A stretch of 64,000 bases of DNA from Protonemura montana (Eukaryota; Arthropoda; Insecta; Plecoptera; Nemouridae). The translations under genes were made by a program, and so were the position numbers. Under the pieces are notes generated by a model, which saw only the letters and a program-made list of their open reading frames with translations, made no database searches and was not told the DNA's origin. How positions within the stretch are numbered: the first letter of the stretch is position 1; each line of letters starts with the position of its first letter. The stretch covers positions 8,875,201 through 8,939,200 of the forward strand of contig OX387607.1 of assembly GCA_947568835.1 (NCBI GenBank). Direction: 5' to 3'. This document shows, piece after piece, positions 48,957 to 59,520 of the stretch.

Positions 48957-49311
48957 AAAACGCACTCCATTTACCCGTCTCCACGCTTGATCATCGCCTC
49001 CAAGCCTGGGAATCTTTCGGTGCACAGTAGCTGGTATATAGAGTGCTCCCCCATCCTTCCTGCAGTCCATCCAGGACCGACTAGGAGCCTGGATCGCCCC
49101 ATGTTTCGATCCCAAGAGGTGAAAGCTGGCTCTATTTTTCTGTCTCCACGCTTGATCATCGTCTTCAAGCGACAGGAATCGTTCGTTGTCTTGAAGCTGC
49201 CAACGAGTGTATCTCTTAATTCCTACAGGACCACTTAGGAGCCTGGATATCACCAAGGTTCGCTTCTAAGAGCTGAAAACGCACTCCACTTCGCCGCCTC
49301 CACGCGCCATG
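48957..49311. repeat. Tandem repeat of about 160 bp, two and a half units
   Basis: AAAACGCACTCCA at 48957 and at 49277, and GTCTCCACGCTTGATCATCG at 48977 and 49142, with GCCTCCACGC at 49296, give periods of 165 and 154 bp. CTAGGAGCCTGGAT also recurs with TTAGGAGCCTGGAT within units. Units differ by many substitutions and small indels, so the array is old. A 119-codon minus-strand frame covers it but follows the repeat rather than any known protein. Confidence 0.8.
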
Positions 49312-51680
49312 TCCAGCATTGAATAGACTTCGTTTATACCAGTTCAACTCTTCGCACTTCATTTCGATGATTGGTTTCATGATTTTTAATCAGAGAATCG
49401 TTCAAGGCCAAATTGCAGGCATGCCTTTAACCATTAAATGATTATTTTTAGCAGGTTTCTGCGAGTACTTCTACCAGGTGCAGAGCTAGTCATCTTCTAG
49501 CATTTAAATGTTGCAAGAGATTCACTGTGGGTACGTACGAGATAGAAACCCACATGCGCAGGGGAACCCTCTGGATGGCGCCCTAGAAGAGAAAGGCTGG
49601 CAAAGTCTTTCTTGAGCGTTCATAGTGTTCTAGTAACATTTCCGGTTCATGGTTGTGTTTAGCTTTTTGTGCTCAGAAAATACCAACATAAATATCAAAA
49701 GACAGTCAAATTCTGTGCCATGTTTAGTCTCAAACTTTTAGAAATAATTCACTGACCAATAAAACGCGTCATTTGACCACAATATGTCATGATAAATGCA
49801 GACTAGGGTTCATAATATTGCTTAAAGTAGTGTCAGTTTAATGTTACGCTTTAATCATTGCAAATTTGATTAAAAAAATCACTCACTTCGATGACTGGAA
49901 GAGATTGGCGAAGCGGAAAGTGGTAGAGAAAGTGGTCTGTCTTTTCGAATTGTCCATCTCTTCAAGTCACTCGGTGGTTATTCGTGTATGGTAGAAGCGA
50001 CTTGTGGTACTCTTTATTGCCCGATATTAGCATGTCACTCACCAAAATGCTATTGTTTATTGTTATGTTAAACATACATGTTATTATGACAGTAAGGTTT
50101 TTTAAGTCTCTAGGTCAGATAACAAATAGTGTAGGTGGTATGATTTCAGCCCATTCGGTGTGAATAGAAGATTAGTAAATTTATAGTTGTGCTGTCCCGA
50201 AGCACACTATTTCACCGCTATTGAAATAGCGGACTTGAAAATACAAATATCTGGCTGCTGGTTTGCCAAATTTTTGTTTTTAAAACTTTTCTTCATTGTA
50301 TTTTCGCCAATTTTAACAAATATCATTTTTACCTTCGATCACTTAAAATGCCATACAACGGCGGGCATTTTACATTCAAAATCCTTCAAAAACCTTTTTA
50401 AAATCATAGTTTGAACAAGTAAAAAAATAAAATTAAAAAATATCGCAAGTTTTTTGAATGGTGCAAATCACCTGTGTTCATACATTTGGAAATACAATTT
50501 TTTTTCCAAAAAGCTAGTTTATATCAATGACAGAGATTTCAATCCTCATTACTAAATCGCTGTCGACTGGTATATATATCCCCAATCTCCACATTAAGCT
50601 AGATTGTTACGATTGTTAGATTGTTAAGTTAAATCTTCATCAGTGTAACAAGCAAGAACGGCGTGAGTTTCCATGTCTGTAGATTCATACGCTATAATTT
50701 ATTTATTTCTCGGTAATACCTTGCTAGCAATCTCAAACCAACCCTTTGATGCGAGGTATTCTACTGAAGAGGACAAAGCACTGCTGCAATCATTTTGCAG
50801 CACGACTTCTCAGCATAATACTGTTCACATCGGTATTAAGCATCTAACAAAGCATCTCGCAATCTTTACCAGTGTTCGCAGTGTGAGTATTTCAACTACA
50901 CGCGAGACTTGGAATTCAAAACTATGGACGTGTCAAACCAGACTGGATATTGTTGTATTTAATCATCGAAACATCGTCTGAAATCGTTTGAAGTAGGCAC
51001 TATTGTTGCGTAAACGACACCGAACTACTGTTTGCCATTGAGCCAGAGAACACACGCCAGCAAAGCCCGACAACAATCGAGTCCATAACGAGGAAACTAG
51101 GTCCATAACAAATATTTTACACGGAAACTTACGCAAATTTCCGCGAAATTTCTTACTTTCTGAGCTAAAGGCAATCAGCAGGTGAGCATTTGGCAAAATC
51201 CATCGAGTTTTTAACCAGAAACCAGGCAAAATCTTGCCTGTAAGCAATATTAAACGAAATTACAAATTGGTGGTGTGCTGAGGCTTTAAATGGGGGTTTG
51301 ACTGATAAATCCCACCGCTGGCGGCCAATTGTACATGACCTTGAAAAAAATACCCACAGCTTTGCAGCTCGACAAGTATGATTCTCAATATGAATCTACA
51401 TTACAATAAAGAGATGCAAGTATTTTCAATCTATTGCATGACGTTTTCGTTGGTTGACGATGGAAAATACAAAATTAAAGTCGAATGCTGGGTCTGCCAA
51501 TTGTGGTTGTCCGTCAAATAGGCTAAAAATCTTCTAAGACATTTGAATTAGAATGATTTCACAAAAGGTATTCCTGTTTTATGGGTACACCTACTCAAAT
51601 ATTTACTCGCGCTATCGCTATTCGCTATTGCACCTAATCCCTGGACACTACGTAACGATACGAACCAAACGCGATAAAAC
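49312..51680. other. Non-coding, nothing recognised
   Basis: AT-rich. Open frames reach 102 codons (50673-50981, plus) without recognisable features. No repeat copy is seen. Confidence 0.5.
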
Positions 51681-52030
51681 CAATTGAATCACTCTGCACG
51701 CCAAGATGTCTACACGTCGCCAAGGAAATCCTCACCAATTGTAGCCGCGACATTGCGACCAGCTCCACTACTCGCACTTCGCATGTCACGCCGCGAGGGA
51801 CCGCGATCGCGACGCTCAACTCCGGCGCCCGACGGCGGCGGCTGCGAGCTCGAGATCGATGGAGCACCGAATACCGGTGCTACTAGCCGGGCAAAACACG
51901 TCGTCGCGTTGAGGGAATAAAACCCCGTGTAAGTGAGAAGTAAACAAGAGGTTTTTGTTACGGTGTGCACTGGGCCCCATTAGTTGGATTAGATTTGTTC
52001 TTCGGGAGGTATATACGTGAGCGTCGGCCA
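51681..52030. other. GC-rich island with donor-like site
   Basis: A strongly GC-rich, CpG-dense block (CCGCGATCGCGACG, GCGCCCGACGGCGGCGGC) is open on several frames of both strands. A consensus-like donor GTAAGTGAG follows at 51929 on the plus strand. Composition explains the open frames. A 5' exon or promoter-type island is possible but unsupported by any recognisable peptide. Confidence 0.25.
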
Positions 52031-53279
52031 TAGTGGATGTCGAATCTCATGACTATTGCTAGAACACATACACACATACACACGGGTCCAGGACGCTTTT
52101 AGGGGCACAAACAAGGGCTTGGTGTTTTTTGTTTGTTAACAGACTCTCAATGGGAGGTCGGGGAAAAAAACGCCGATATAAGCAACTGTACGGGATATAA
52201 AATAAAATGCAATATCTTACAGAAGTTCTGTTAGTAAATTGGAACGAAATGTAATTTAAATAATGTAATTTTCTTTTATAACGAGTTTGTTTTCGTATTT
52301 TTTTTTTTTTTTTTACCTTTTAAAGAACATTGTGGTAAGAACCCACATTTACATCTCGGTGAATAACAAGCCATATTTATCAGCAAATATTACTTTGGCG
52401 CGATGGGAAATAAACAACGTTCTATTCCAGAAGAACAGCCAGCGTCTACGTCATCCGCATAAAACTAGCTTAATACTTTTATATCCACATTAAAATTACC
52501 AAACAACGTCGCATCATTCTATTTTTTAACGTGCACGTTTTACGAAATTAACAAATATTAATGTGTATTATAAGAGCTAGCGCATACACTCATATATAGC
52601 AAACACAATGCACGTTGTTTTGCTATACGAGTGCACAATCATTTGCAATTTGCCGAGCACACATATTCTGCAGCTGCCTGGCCGGTGTGCATAAATCAAG
52701 TGGATCAACTAGACGAGGGCGTTACTAGGTCAGCAGACGCGACGTGGAACTGTACCGGTCGTTGCTGGGTGTGGTGGGAAAGGCGGGGGGAGGTGCATTG
52801 TTGGGGGAGCAAGCCGGAAGTGCACTCGTGCTCGCCCAGGGGCGCCGAACGGGCCGTCTCACGTGCCTCAACGGGTCACCGAACCGAGGACCACTGGGAT
52901 GGAAACAATGCCTGAGGTACGTGACGCTTCGGGGATACGTTTTATGGCTTGTTCGGCATCATGTTCAGATATTTGAGTTCGGTTGGGATCAAAGTGCGGC
53001 AAATATCGTCCGGTTTATTTAACCGTTTGTTACTTTACAACAAGCGTCTTCAATATTTTCTAATGTTAATGTCAGCTTAACTTTATGATATATACTGTAT
53101 GCAGTGGTAATTCGAAAATCGTACCAGTTTTCCGACCTTATTTTTAATTCAAGGTTGATGTACCCTGTCAAACAACCAGGTATATTGTTAGCATATACAA
53201 ACATGACAACTGCAACCGAGAGCATTGACCAATTTTCCTTCTGCATATCGGTCACACAAACTCCTTCGCGCTCATGAAA
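52031..53279. other. Non-coding; 17-nt poly-T; GC-rich patch
   Basis: A (T)17 occupies 52298-52314. A GC-rich patch at 52690-52930 is open on two plus-strand frames (94 and 92 codons), neither recognisable. The remainder is AT-rich. Confidence 0.45.
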
Positions 53280-53680
53280 GCGCGTGAAAACCCCACACCA
53301 GCAGGACGTTGGAGTGAGAAAGGGAGGGGGGGAAGGCAAGTCACTCTCCGGCAATTTATCACATCGCAAAACAGGTGTCGTCAAGACGCGCCAAATAAAT
53401 CAGCCCACAGTTCCGTCGATTCCACGTTTAATTTCCGATTCCATGGGCCAATTATGCAAATTGGAACTCGCGCGCCGCCAACACCAAACTTTGCTAAGGA
53501 CGACGACAGGATTCGTGGGGCCAAAAGAGGGGGTGGGCGGCGGGAAATCAAACGATAACGCCGCACATTTCACTCAGACAAAAACCACTAGCATCTCAAT
53601 CAGCATAGATTCGACCCGCTTTGCATTAACGCGGCGGCTTTCAAAAAACTTGTCTGGGAACGTCGTCACCTAACGCCATC
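53280..53680. other. Conserved-element-like island with an octamer motif
   Basis: The block holds CCAATTATGCAAATTGG, containing ATGCAAAT, the POU octamer, at 53453-53460, within a near-palindromic CCAATT...AATTGG frame. Three plus/minus open frames (up to 129 codons) overlap and are not protein-like. The octamer and the mixed composition suggest a regulatory element rather than an exon. Confidence 0.35.
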
Positions 53681-54430
53681 TACACCCTCTAGCCACTTGT
53701 TAAAAGTCGAAAGAGTGACAACTTATTGATTCCTCTATTAATTGCGTCAAGCTTCTCATCTCAGACGCTAGCTGCGCTGGCAAGACGAGTACGCGTCGGC
53801 CATATTGAATATCCATTAGCGCCCGTCAAGTGACAGCCATTGAATAATAAGCTGATGGGAACTAGAAAAGCTTTTTCTTTCGCCGGGTAGCGTCATAGGT
53901 TTACCTGACTTCACTGCTAAATTGTTGTGAATCAAAGCATCCCGTTCGGCGTTCCCTTTGCAGCCGCCCCTACCCCCCACGGGAGGGTGGCCTCTTCTTC
54001 GGGACAAAGACGGAGGCTCTCAGCACCACTTGGCTCAAAACGTTGCCGGTGGCGTCGTTTCGACCTGCCATCGGTGACTTTTTAAATATATTATCGGCTT
54101 TTTATACACTGAAGATTTTTCCACGCGAGTTTTTTTTCCTTGCCACTCCTTCTTGCCGATAAAAGTTCTGGGTTCTCGAGACGGCGAGGTGAGGTGGAGA
54201 TAAATTACATATTCCTTCTGTAGCGAACAAACCTATTAATCTGTGTTAGTGTTCTTAGTTCGCTGTCTTCCAATAGAGGCGCTGCGTGCGTGTGGTCTAC
54301 GATGATGTTACAGAAAGCGATGTTTTGATGTAAAGTTACGCTCCTCTCTCCCATACGAGGGAAGATGCTGTGGAGTTAAGGATCTCACAGCCATGGTATA
54401 GAATATAAAAACTTGTTTGTGCTGTACCCT
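53681..54430. other. No gene recognised
   Basis: Moderately GC-rich parts at 53910-54070 without recognisable product or repeat. Confidence 0.5.
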
Positions 54431-54539
54431 AATTTACTCCACTCCTTTAGGGCCGGGTAAAAATGAATAAACCCCTTGGTTTTTAGGCCCGGTATTACAA
54501 TTTTCTTAGCTCCTAGATAGAGTAGGAGTTAAATAAATT
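54431..54539. mobile_element. Possible small MITE-like element
   Basis: AATTTACTCCACTCCT at 54431-54446 is an imperfect inverted repeat (12 of 16) of AGGAGTTAAATAAATT at 54524-54539. Between them TTTAGGGCCGGGTA and TTTTAGGCCCGGTA form an internal near-repeat. The length is about 109 bp. No clear target-site duplication is visible, and no other copy was found in the window, so the call is tentative. Confidence 0.3.
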
Positions 54540-55184
54540 GCCTTAGCAACAACCAATCACAGGCAGTGAAAGTCAGCTGTTTCTGTGAGCTAAGAGCATA
54601 TTTGTCAGCCATATAAAAACAAACGGGGAACAATATCAATTATTTTCATTTCCATCAAAAAGCAGAACGAGAACTTCTGCAAATATTGGCTCAATGTTTC
54701 AACGTCTGAATGCTTCCAGCAAAGGTTGAATTCACGTCCGACGTAAGCAAACATTCGCTGTGGCCGAGTCCGCATAGATATTGTCCATGCTAGATTTGCA
54801 TGGACGCTACACGACAATTTTCAGTCACTAATAAGGGTCGGCCACCCACCGCACAGACGACGTTGTGGTCGAATCTGAGTCTCCTGAAAGTCGGTGAATA
54901 CCGCCGTTCTCAAGTCGGTCTGACCACGGGCTTGGTCATCTACAACCGAGACACTGCTAGAGGAAAGTTAGAGAATTTATGCATGCGACTTGATTTACGA
55001 GGGGACGCTTGGTAGGCAGCAAAGATTTCACGTGGATGGACCGCCATTAAAACAGGTATATAGAGACGTGATAACAACGATGGTAATTGGTAAGTGGAAT
55101 GGCGAAGTGATTCAGATACAAGATTAGATGGTAGTCAACGGTTGTACTCTGTTATGATGAACGTTTGGTCCTTTAAGTACCTTG
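54540..55184. other. No gene recognised
   Basis: Moderate composition with short open frames of up to 71 codons, none recognisable. Confidence 0.5.
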
Positions 55185-55225
55185 GTCGACGTTTCGTCGG
55201 GCGTTGGTACCGGCATCTTCAGGAC
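55185..55225 (-). ncRNA. Hammerhead-ribozyme-like core motif
   Basis: On the minus strand CTGAAGA (CUGANGA core, 55216-55222) is followed after 20 nt by GAAAC (55191-55195) and immediately by GTC (55188-55190), the usual cleavage triplet. GTC just before CTGAAGA pairs with GAC just after the cleavage triplet, giving a 3-bp helix I. The very short ACGT helix III is as described in hammerheads of Penelope-like retroelements. Helix II between the two core strands pairs poorly, so this copy is probably degenerate or a chance match. No reverse transcriptase is seen nearby. Confidence 0.35.
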
Positions 55226-55380
55226 TGTGCGTAAATGCTTTTCTTTCACTGTGATGTCATTACATACAAAACGTTATCCTTCTTAAGTCGACAGAAATTC
55301 TATTCGTTCATAGTCCAGCCGAAATTCTAGAAGTATTTCCAATACCGTATTGTTATGACCATGTTTTCCACAGAGTGTTT
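55226..55380. other. Spacer
   Basis: Nothing recognised. Confidence 0.5.
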
Positions 55381-55419
55381 TAACCATAACCCTAACCATA
55401 ACTATAACCATAACAACAA
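55381..55419. repeat. Degenerate TAACCA/CCCTAA repeat
   Basis: Six irregular units of TAACCATAA, CCCTAACC and TATAACC type. The complementary strand reads GGTTAGGGTTATGG, reminiscent of telomeric repeats. An interstitial remnant or an independent hexamer microsatellite are both possible. Confidence 0.55.
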
Positions 55420-57186
55420 TAAAGACCATGTTCAAGTATTACAATATCCGCATAAAAAGATAACGTGTGGCTAAGATGAAAATTTAACTTTCTGATTGCC
55501 TGGGACAATGGAGATGAGTTTTTAACTGGCAGATATCGTTTAATCGATCCAATGTAATTTTGCTTGAATTCTTAAATTTACTAACAAAATTGGCTCTCTA
55601 ATTTACTACTTAATCCTGCCCTCGCCTCAATTTCCCACCCGATCTCTATCAGACAACAACTCATGATAACCAACCTATACGCTCGTTTTTCACGTGGATA
55701 TTCGCTCGCCGTAAGCTTTGAGAGGGACTTTAGCCCCGACCAAACTGCCCCCTTGTGCTTCGCCACGGCAGCGAGTCACCTGGTTCACCAATAAACTTTG
55801 CGTCTTGCATACGGTCATAAACAGGTAATCCCGACACACGCTAATCCCTGGCGAACTTTGCGACCATCTACTATCTCGATACATCAGGCAGGGTCAAGCA
55901 GTTGGGACCTTGCTGACATACGTTTCGCCAAGGCTTGTCAGCGCCCTTTGTCTACAATAACCATTGAAATTAACAGATTTAAGTCAGAATTTCAACGCTA
56001 ATAGTAAACTATCTTCTCAAAAATATCAAGCAATCAACTAATTTATCGACTAGTAATTGCTAGTAGGTGGAGTCACCGTCGCTTATATTTCTTAGCTCCC
56101 ACCACGGATAGATTCAGTTAAGGAAAACCAGCTCTCAAAATAAAGAGTGTGGTTATATGTAAAAAAAAGTCCTTGTGTTTTGTAAATAAAACTTTACCTT
56201 ACTTCGGAAACCTTCTTCACGACATTTCCATATATTGCTGTAGGCAGTTAAAACGTATTTCCAATGTTGATAGTTTAATTTTTCCTTATCATGATGGAAG
56301 TTACTACGGCATATTTATATTTTTATAAAAAATAACATCATTTTTTCAATTCAGTAAACAAAAAGAAGGCAAAAGCATGAATCAACAGAGTAGGATTGCA
56401 TTACGTGAATGTACCTACTTGCATTACGGTACAGTGTTGTACAAAAAGCTTGCTTAAGTTTTTATAAAAAAAAAACCGAATTGACAATAACACCTGCATG
56501 GTAATTGTAAAACAGCTTTAAATGGTGCAAATTCAACATGTGGCATCTAAAACAAGTCTTTGACAAGAAACAGCGACAAGAAACCAGCGAATATATTAAT
56601 ACATCTGGATGGAAAATTCAGCTGCCTGCAGAGAACATCGTAGAGCACATTAAACTTTAGTGGCAAATGGGGAAATGTAATTTCGTCCAACAAAGGCTGC
56701 GCCCGAGGCGCTAAGGAAACCTGGAATATAGAGAAACGTTTCTTGATCTTCAAGAGGACTGCATGGGACCTAACAATAATTTAGTTATTAACTTTGAATT
56801 AACTACTAACTACAGCCAAGGGTCGCATGACAGCCGGCGACACTTCAAAAGATGCTGATATTTGAAGCGGAATTCTTGTAATCTCACTCTCATGTGATGG
56901 GTAATTTCATGTAATTTGGGAGCATCTTGGTGCTTTAGACACACGTTTCAAAGTCAAACATGAGATGATTTGTAATTATTTTGTGTTTAAATACACGTTC
57001 TGAACACGAATTTGCTTGTGAAGACGGTACTCCAGAACGGTATTTTCATCTTAAGAGAGCGTTATGTACACAAATACAAGAGAAATAAGAGAAGTTGTAG
57101 TAATTATTTATTTGATTTCGATGGCTTTGAGGTCTTTAACTACGCACAGTTTTCACAACGCGCCCCTTGGCAAATGGTGTCATTAT
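55420..57186. other. Non-coding, nothing recognised
   Basis: AT-rich with a slightly GC-richer part at 55620-55960. No recognisable product or repeat. Confidence 0.5.
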
Positions 57187-57480
57187 GTCGGTTTAGTGGA
57201 TAAGGTAGAAGATGAATGTTACCTATAAGATGCCTATAAGGGTGTAGGGGAATTTCGTTGACGGCACGCAAGCCCATGCCGTAGTCAGCCTGGATAACTA
57301 AACGTATCCAAGTTGTTGAATGATTGATAAACAAGATGATGTACGCTATTTCTAACTATATTTTAACTTCTGATTCTAACGGGAGATAAGTAGGATGGTC
57401 GCCCAGCCAGTTCCTGATCCAAGGTAATGTTGCTTAACTTCGTTGATTTTCCGAGAAGTGTTTCAACTTTCAACACGCCT
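57187..57480 (-). mobile_element. Old 5S-derived SINE copy (family A), first of a tandem pair
   Basis: The minus strand begins GGCGTGTTGAAAG and keeps CAACGAAGTTAAGCAACATT and CTGGCTGGGCGACCATCCTA, the 5S A-box and C-box region. Further on GGTTTTGATAA-type middle words are eroded. The body shows GGCATGGGCTTGCGTGCCG in the position of the GCCGGCACC block, and it ends at CTTATCCACTAAACCGAC. The CTTCGG core is deleted. It is much more diverged than the 38279-38720 copy. Confidence 0.7.
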
Positions 57481-57485
57481 TACGA

Positions 57486-57714
57486 GGATTCTGATTTACC
57501 CATTAAAGTCTACAAGAGAGGTTGAAAAATAAGGTTCCAGTAGGCACTTCTACCAAAGTCAACCAGGATTCCTCAACAGATGCACGTTAACCACTGATTT
57601 CTGTAACTCCAAATAAAACTGGAGATAAGTAGGAATAGTACCCCATCCAGTATCTGACTCAGGACAATGTTACTTAACTTCGTCGAACGTTTGAGAAGTT
57701 TTTTAAGTTCCCGC
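57486..57714 (-). mobile_element. Old 5S-derived SINE copy (family A), 3'-truncated
   Basis: The minus strand carries ACGAAGTTAAGTAACATTGT and CTGAGTCAGATACTGGATGG, again the 5S control region. TCCAGTTTTATTTGGAG and CAACCTCTCTTGTAGACTTT follow. It stops after the AATCC word that precedes the core. It abuts the previous copy head to tail within about 5 bp. The two share CTTATCTCCAGTTT/CTTATCTCCCGTT wording not seen elsewhere, so they may be a distinct subfamily or one duplicated insertion. Confidence 0.7.
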
Positions 57715-58519
57715 TTGTGGATTTTTGTGTATTGACAAACATAATATATTGAGATTATTTAATGAATACCTATAAACCCACACTTTTACGTTCTTCAATC
57801 TACATTGCGAATATCTTCGAATTTTTAGACATATCTGAAAAAAGAAACTGTTGTCATCAAGTTGAAATCGCCAAACTTCTGAATAACGAATTAGCCAATT
57901 CGGGCGGATATTAAGTTTCTTTTGATTTGATAAAAGAATAAAAGTTTAAAAAAAGACCGCTCCGAGCGAAGCAGCGAATTCGCTTGGTGTCGCTTTTCAT
58001 GAACGAGGAAAGAAAAAAAAAACAAAGAAATGCACTGACATTCATTTCGAAGCCCGCACGATTGAAAGAAAAAGCCAACGGAGTAAACTGATCAAACGGC
58101 CTTCATACCAGCTCACTTTTTGCCAATCTGTATTCGAACGAGCACGGTACAACCAGAAGGACAATTCCAAGAGCCCATTTTCCTCACAGCGGGACCGCCA
58201 GTTCGGGCAAATCACGCCAAAACACGCGATCGAGAACCTACCACCGAACGCCGCACGGCGAAAGAATTATAATTTCATGTTCGAGCAATGCTCAGAGAAA
58301 ATGTAGCAAAAACTCAATGATGAAAAGACCCGGAAAATTACGATGTTGGACACGCGCCAAAATGAAAACTTGCAAAAAGAAAATTAATTAATGGAAATGT
58401 GAAATCGGACAAAAACTATTTCGACGAGGGAAAGTTAGTCGTATCTCTCGTTTATTATTGCCCAGGCCCACGTGCTGAATGTTATAGGATATCCTACTAG
58501 TTTAAAATTGTCGCCGTCT
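57715..58519. other. Non-coding; GC-richer part at 58080-58260
   Basis: No open frame of note. The 58080-58260 part is moderately GC-rich and could be a conserved element. Confidence 0.45.
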
Positions 58520-58520
58520 G

Positions 58521-58537
58521 TTTTTTTTTTTTTTTTT
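58521..58537. repeat. 17-nt poly-T
   Basis: Uninterrupted homopolymer. Confidence 0.9.
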
Positions 58538-59480
58538 ACAACATTCCACGAGCGACGTTATAGATCTGGCAGCTTGCATTTCCCTGTGGGCCAATAGATA
58601 CCTCTCATTTTAATATTACCATCTAGCGCAGTGCAAAGCAGACAAGCGAACGTGAAAGACAGAGCCAGAGACAGAAAAGAGAAAGTTATGAAACACAAAA
58701 CCGGGGCGGGAGGCGGGGAAGACGATTTTTTTTAACAGCTCACATTGTTGCGCATGCCTCGCGTGTTTCATCGCGGCAGTCGAGTCTGTGCGTCCCCAAA
58801 CAATATGTTTGTTTATATTTATTCTTATGACACGAAGCGAGACGAAACGACGATGACCGAGTTAGACCGAGCGAGACGAGCATCTTTTTTTTATTCATTT
58901 TTATTTTCCATGCGACGCTTTATAGGGAGACTCGCGACGCTGGCTTGCAATCAAACAAAAGAGTCACTGAATACGGACCAGTTCTTTAGAACGGGAACAA
59001 TTCATACTCATTCTTCCATTGGAGAAAATACCTGAACGACAACGGTGCAGTGCGTTTTATCTATCTATACACCGAGAAAAACTTACGGGGAACCATGCCC
59101 AGAAAATATAGACGCTAGTTACTATCCAGGGTGCAGTTTAATGTAATTCTCTGTGCACAATTCTTGGTTAGGAAGTCCGAGCTGGCTGCCAACTGTGGTA
59201 TTATGTGCCCTGTATGGTAGGTCCGTGTCGGTGTGAGAGGGGAAAAAGATACTTCGTATATTTTCATTTCATGACGGGTAAGTTCGCGCCGCGAGAGCAA
59301 GTGTGCCGTTACAGGAGAAAGAAGTAATATGTTGCGATCGTAAGTCATTGCGTTCGAGAATTCATGGGGAAATGTGAATGAGATACACACAACGAGTGCC
59401 AGAGGTAGTACTTGTGATTGTTAGGCCCAAAACTGTTGCTTTTTTTTTGTCAGAGAATCAGAGTAAAGTGAGCGTTACTC
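58538..59480. other. Non-coding, nothing recognised
   Basis: Open frames of up to 96 codons with no recognisable product. Confidence 0.5.
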
Positions 59481-59520
59481 ATTATGGTATTATGGTATTA
59501 TTATTTTATGGTATTAAATT
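59481..59520. repeat. TTATGGTA simple repeat
   Basis: Irregular units of ATTATGGT/TTATTATT over 40 bp. Confidence 0.6.

Noticed and set aside
48897-49256. Minus-strand 119-codon frame as a repeat protein
   Set aside because: Internal similarity comes from the about 160-bp tandem DNA repeat, whose period is not kept as a multiple of three between units.
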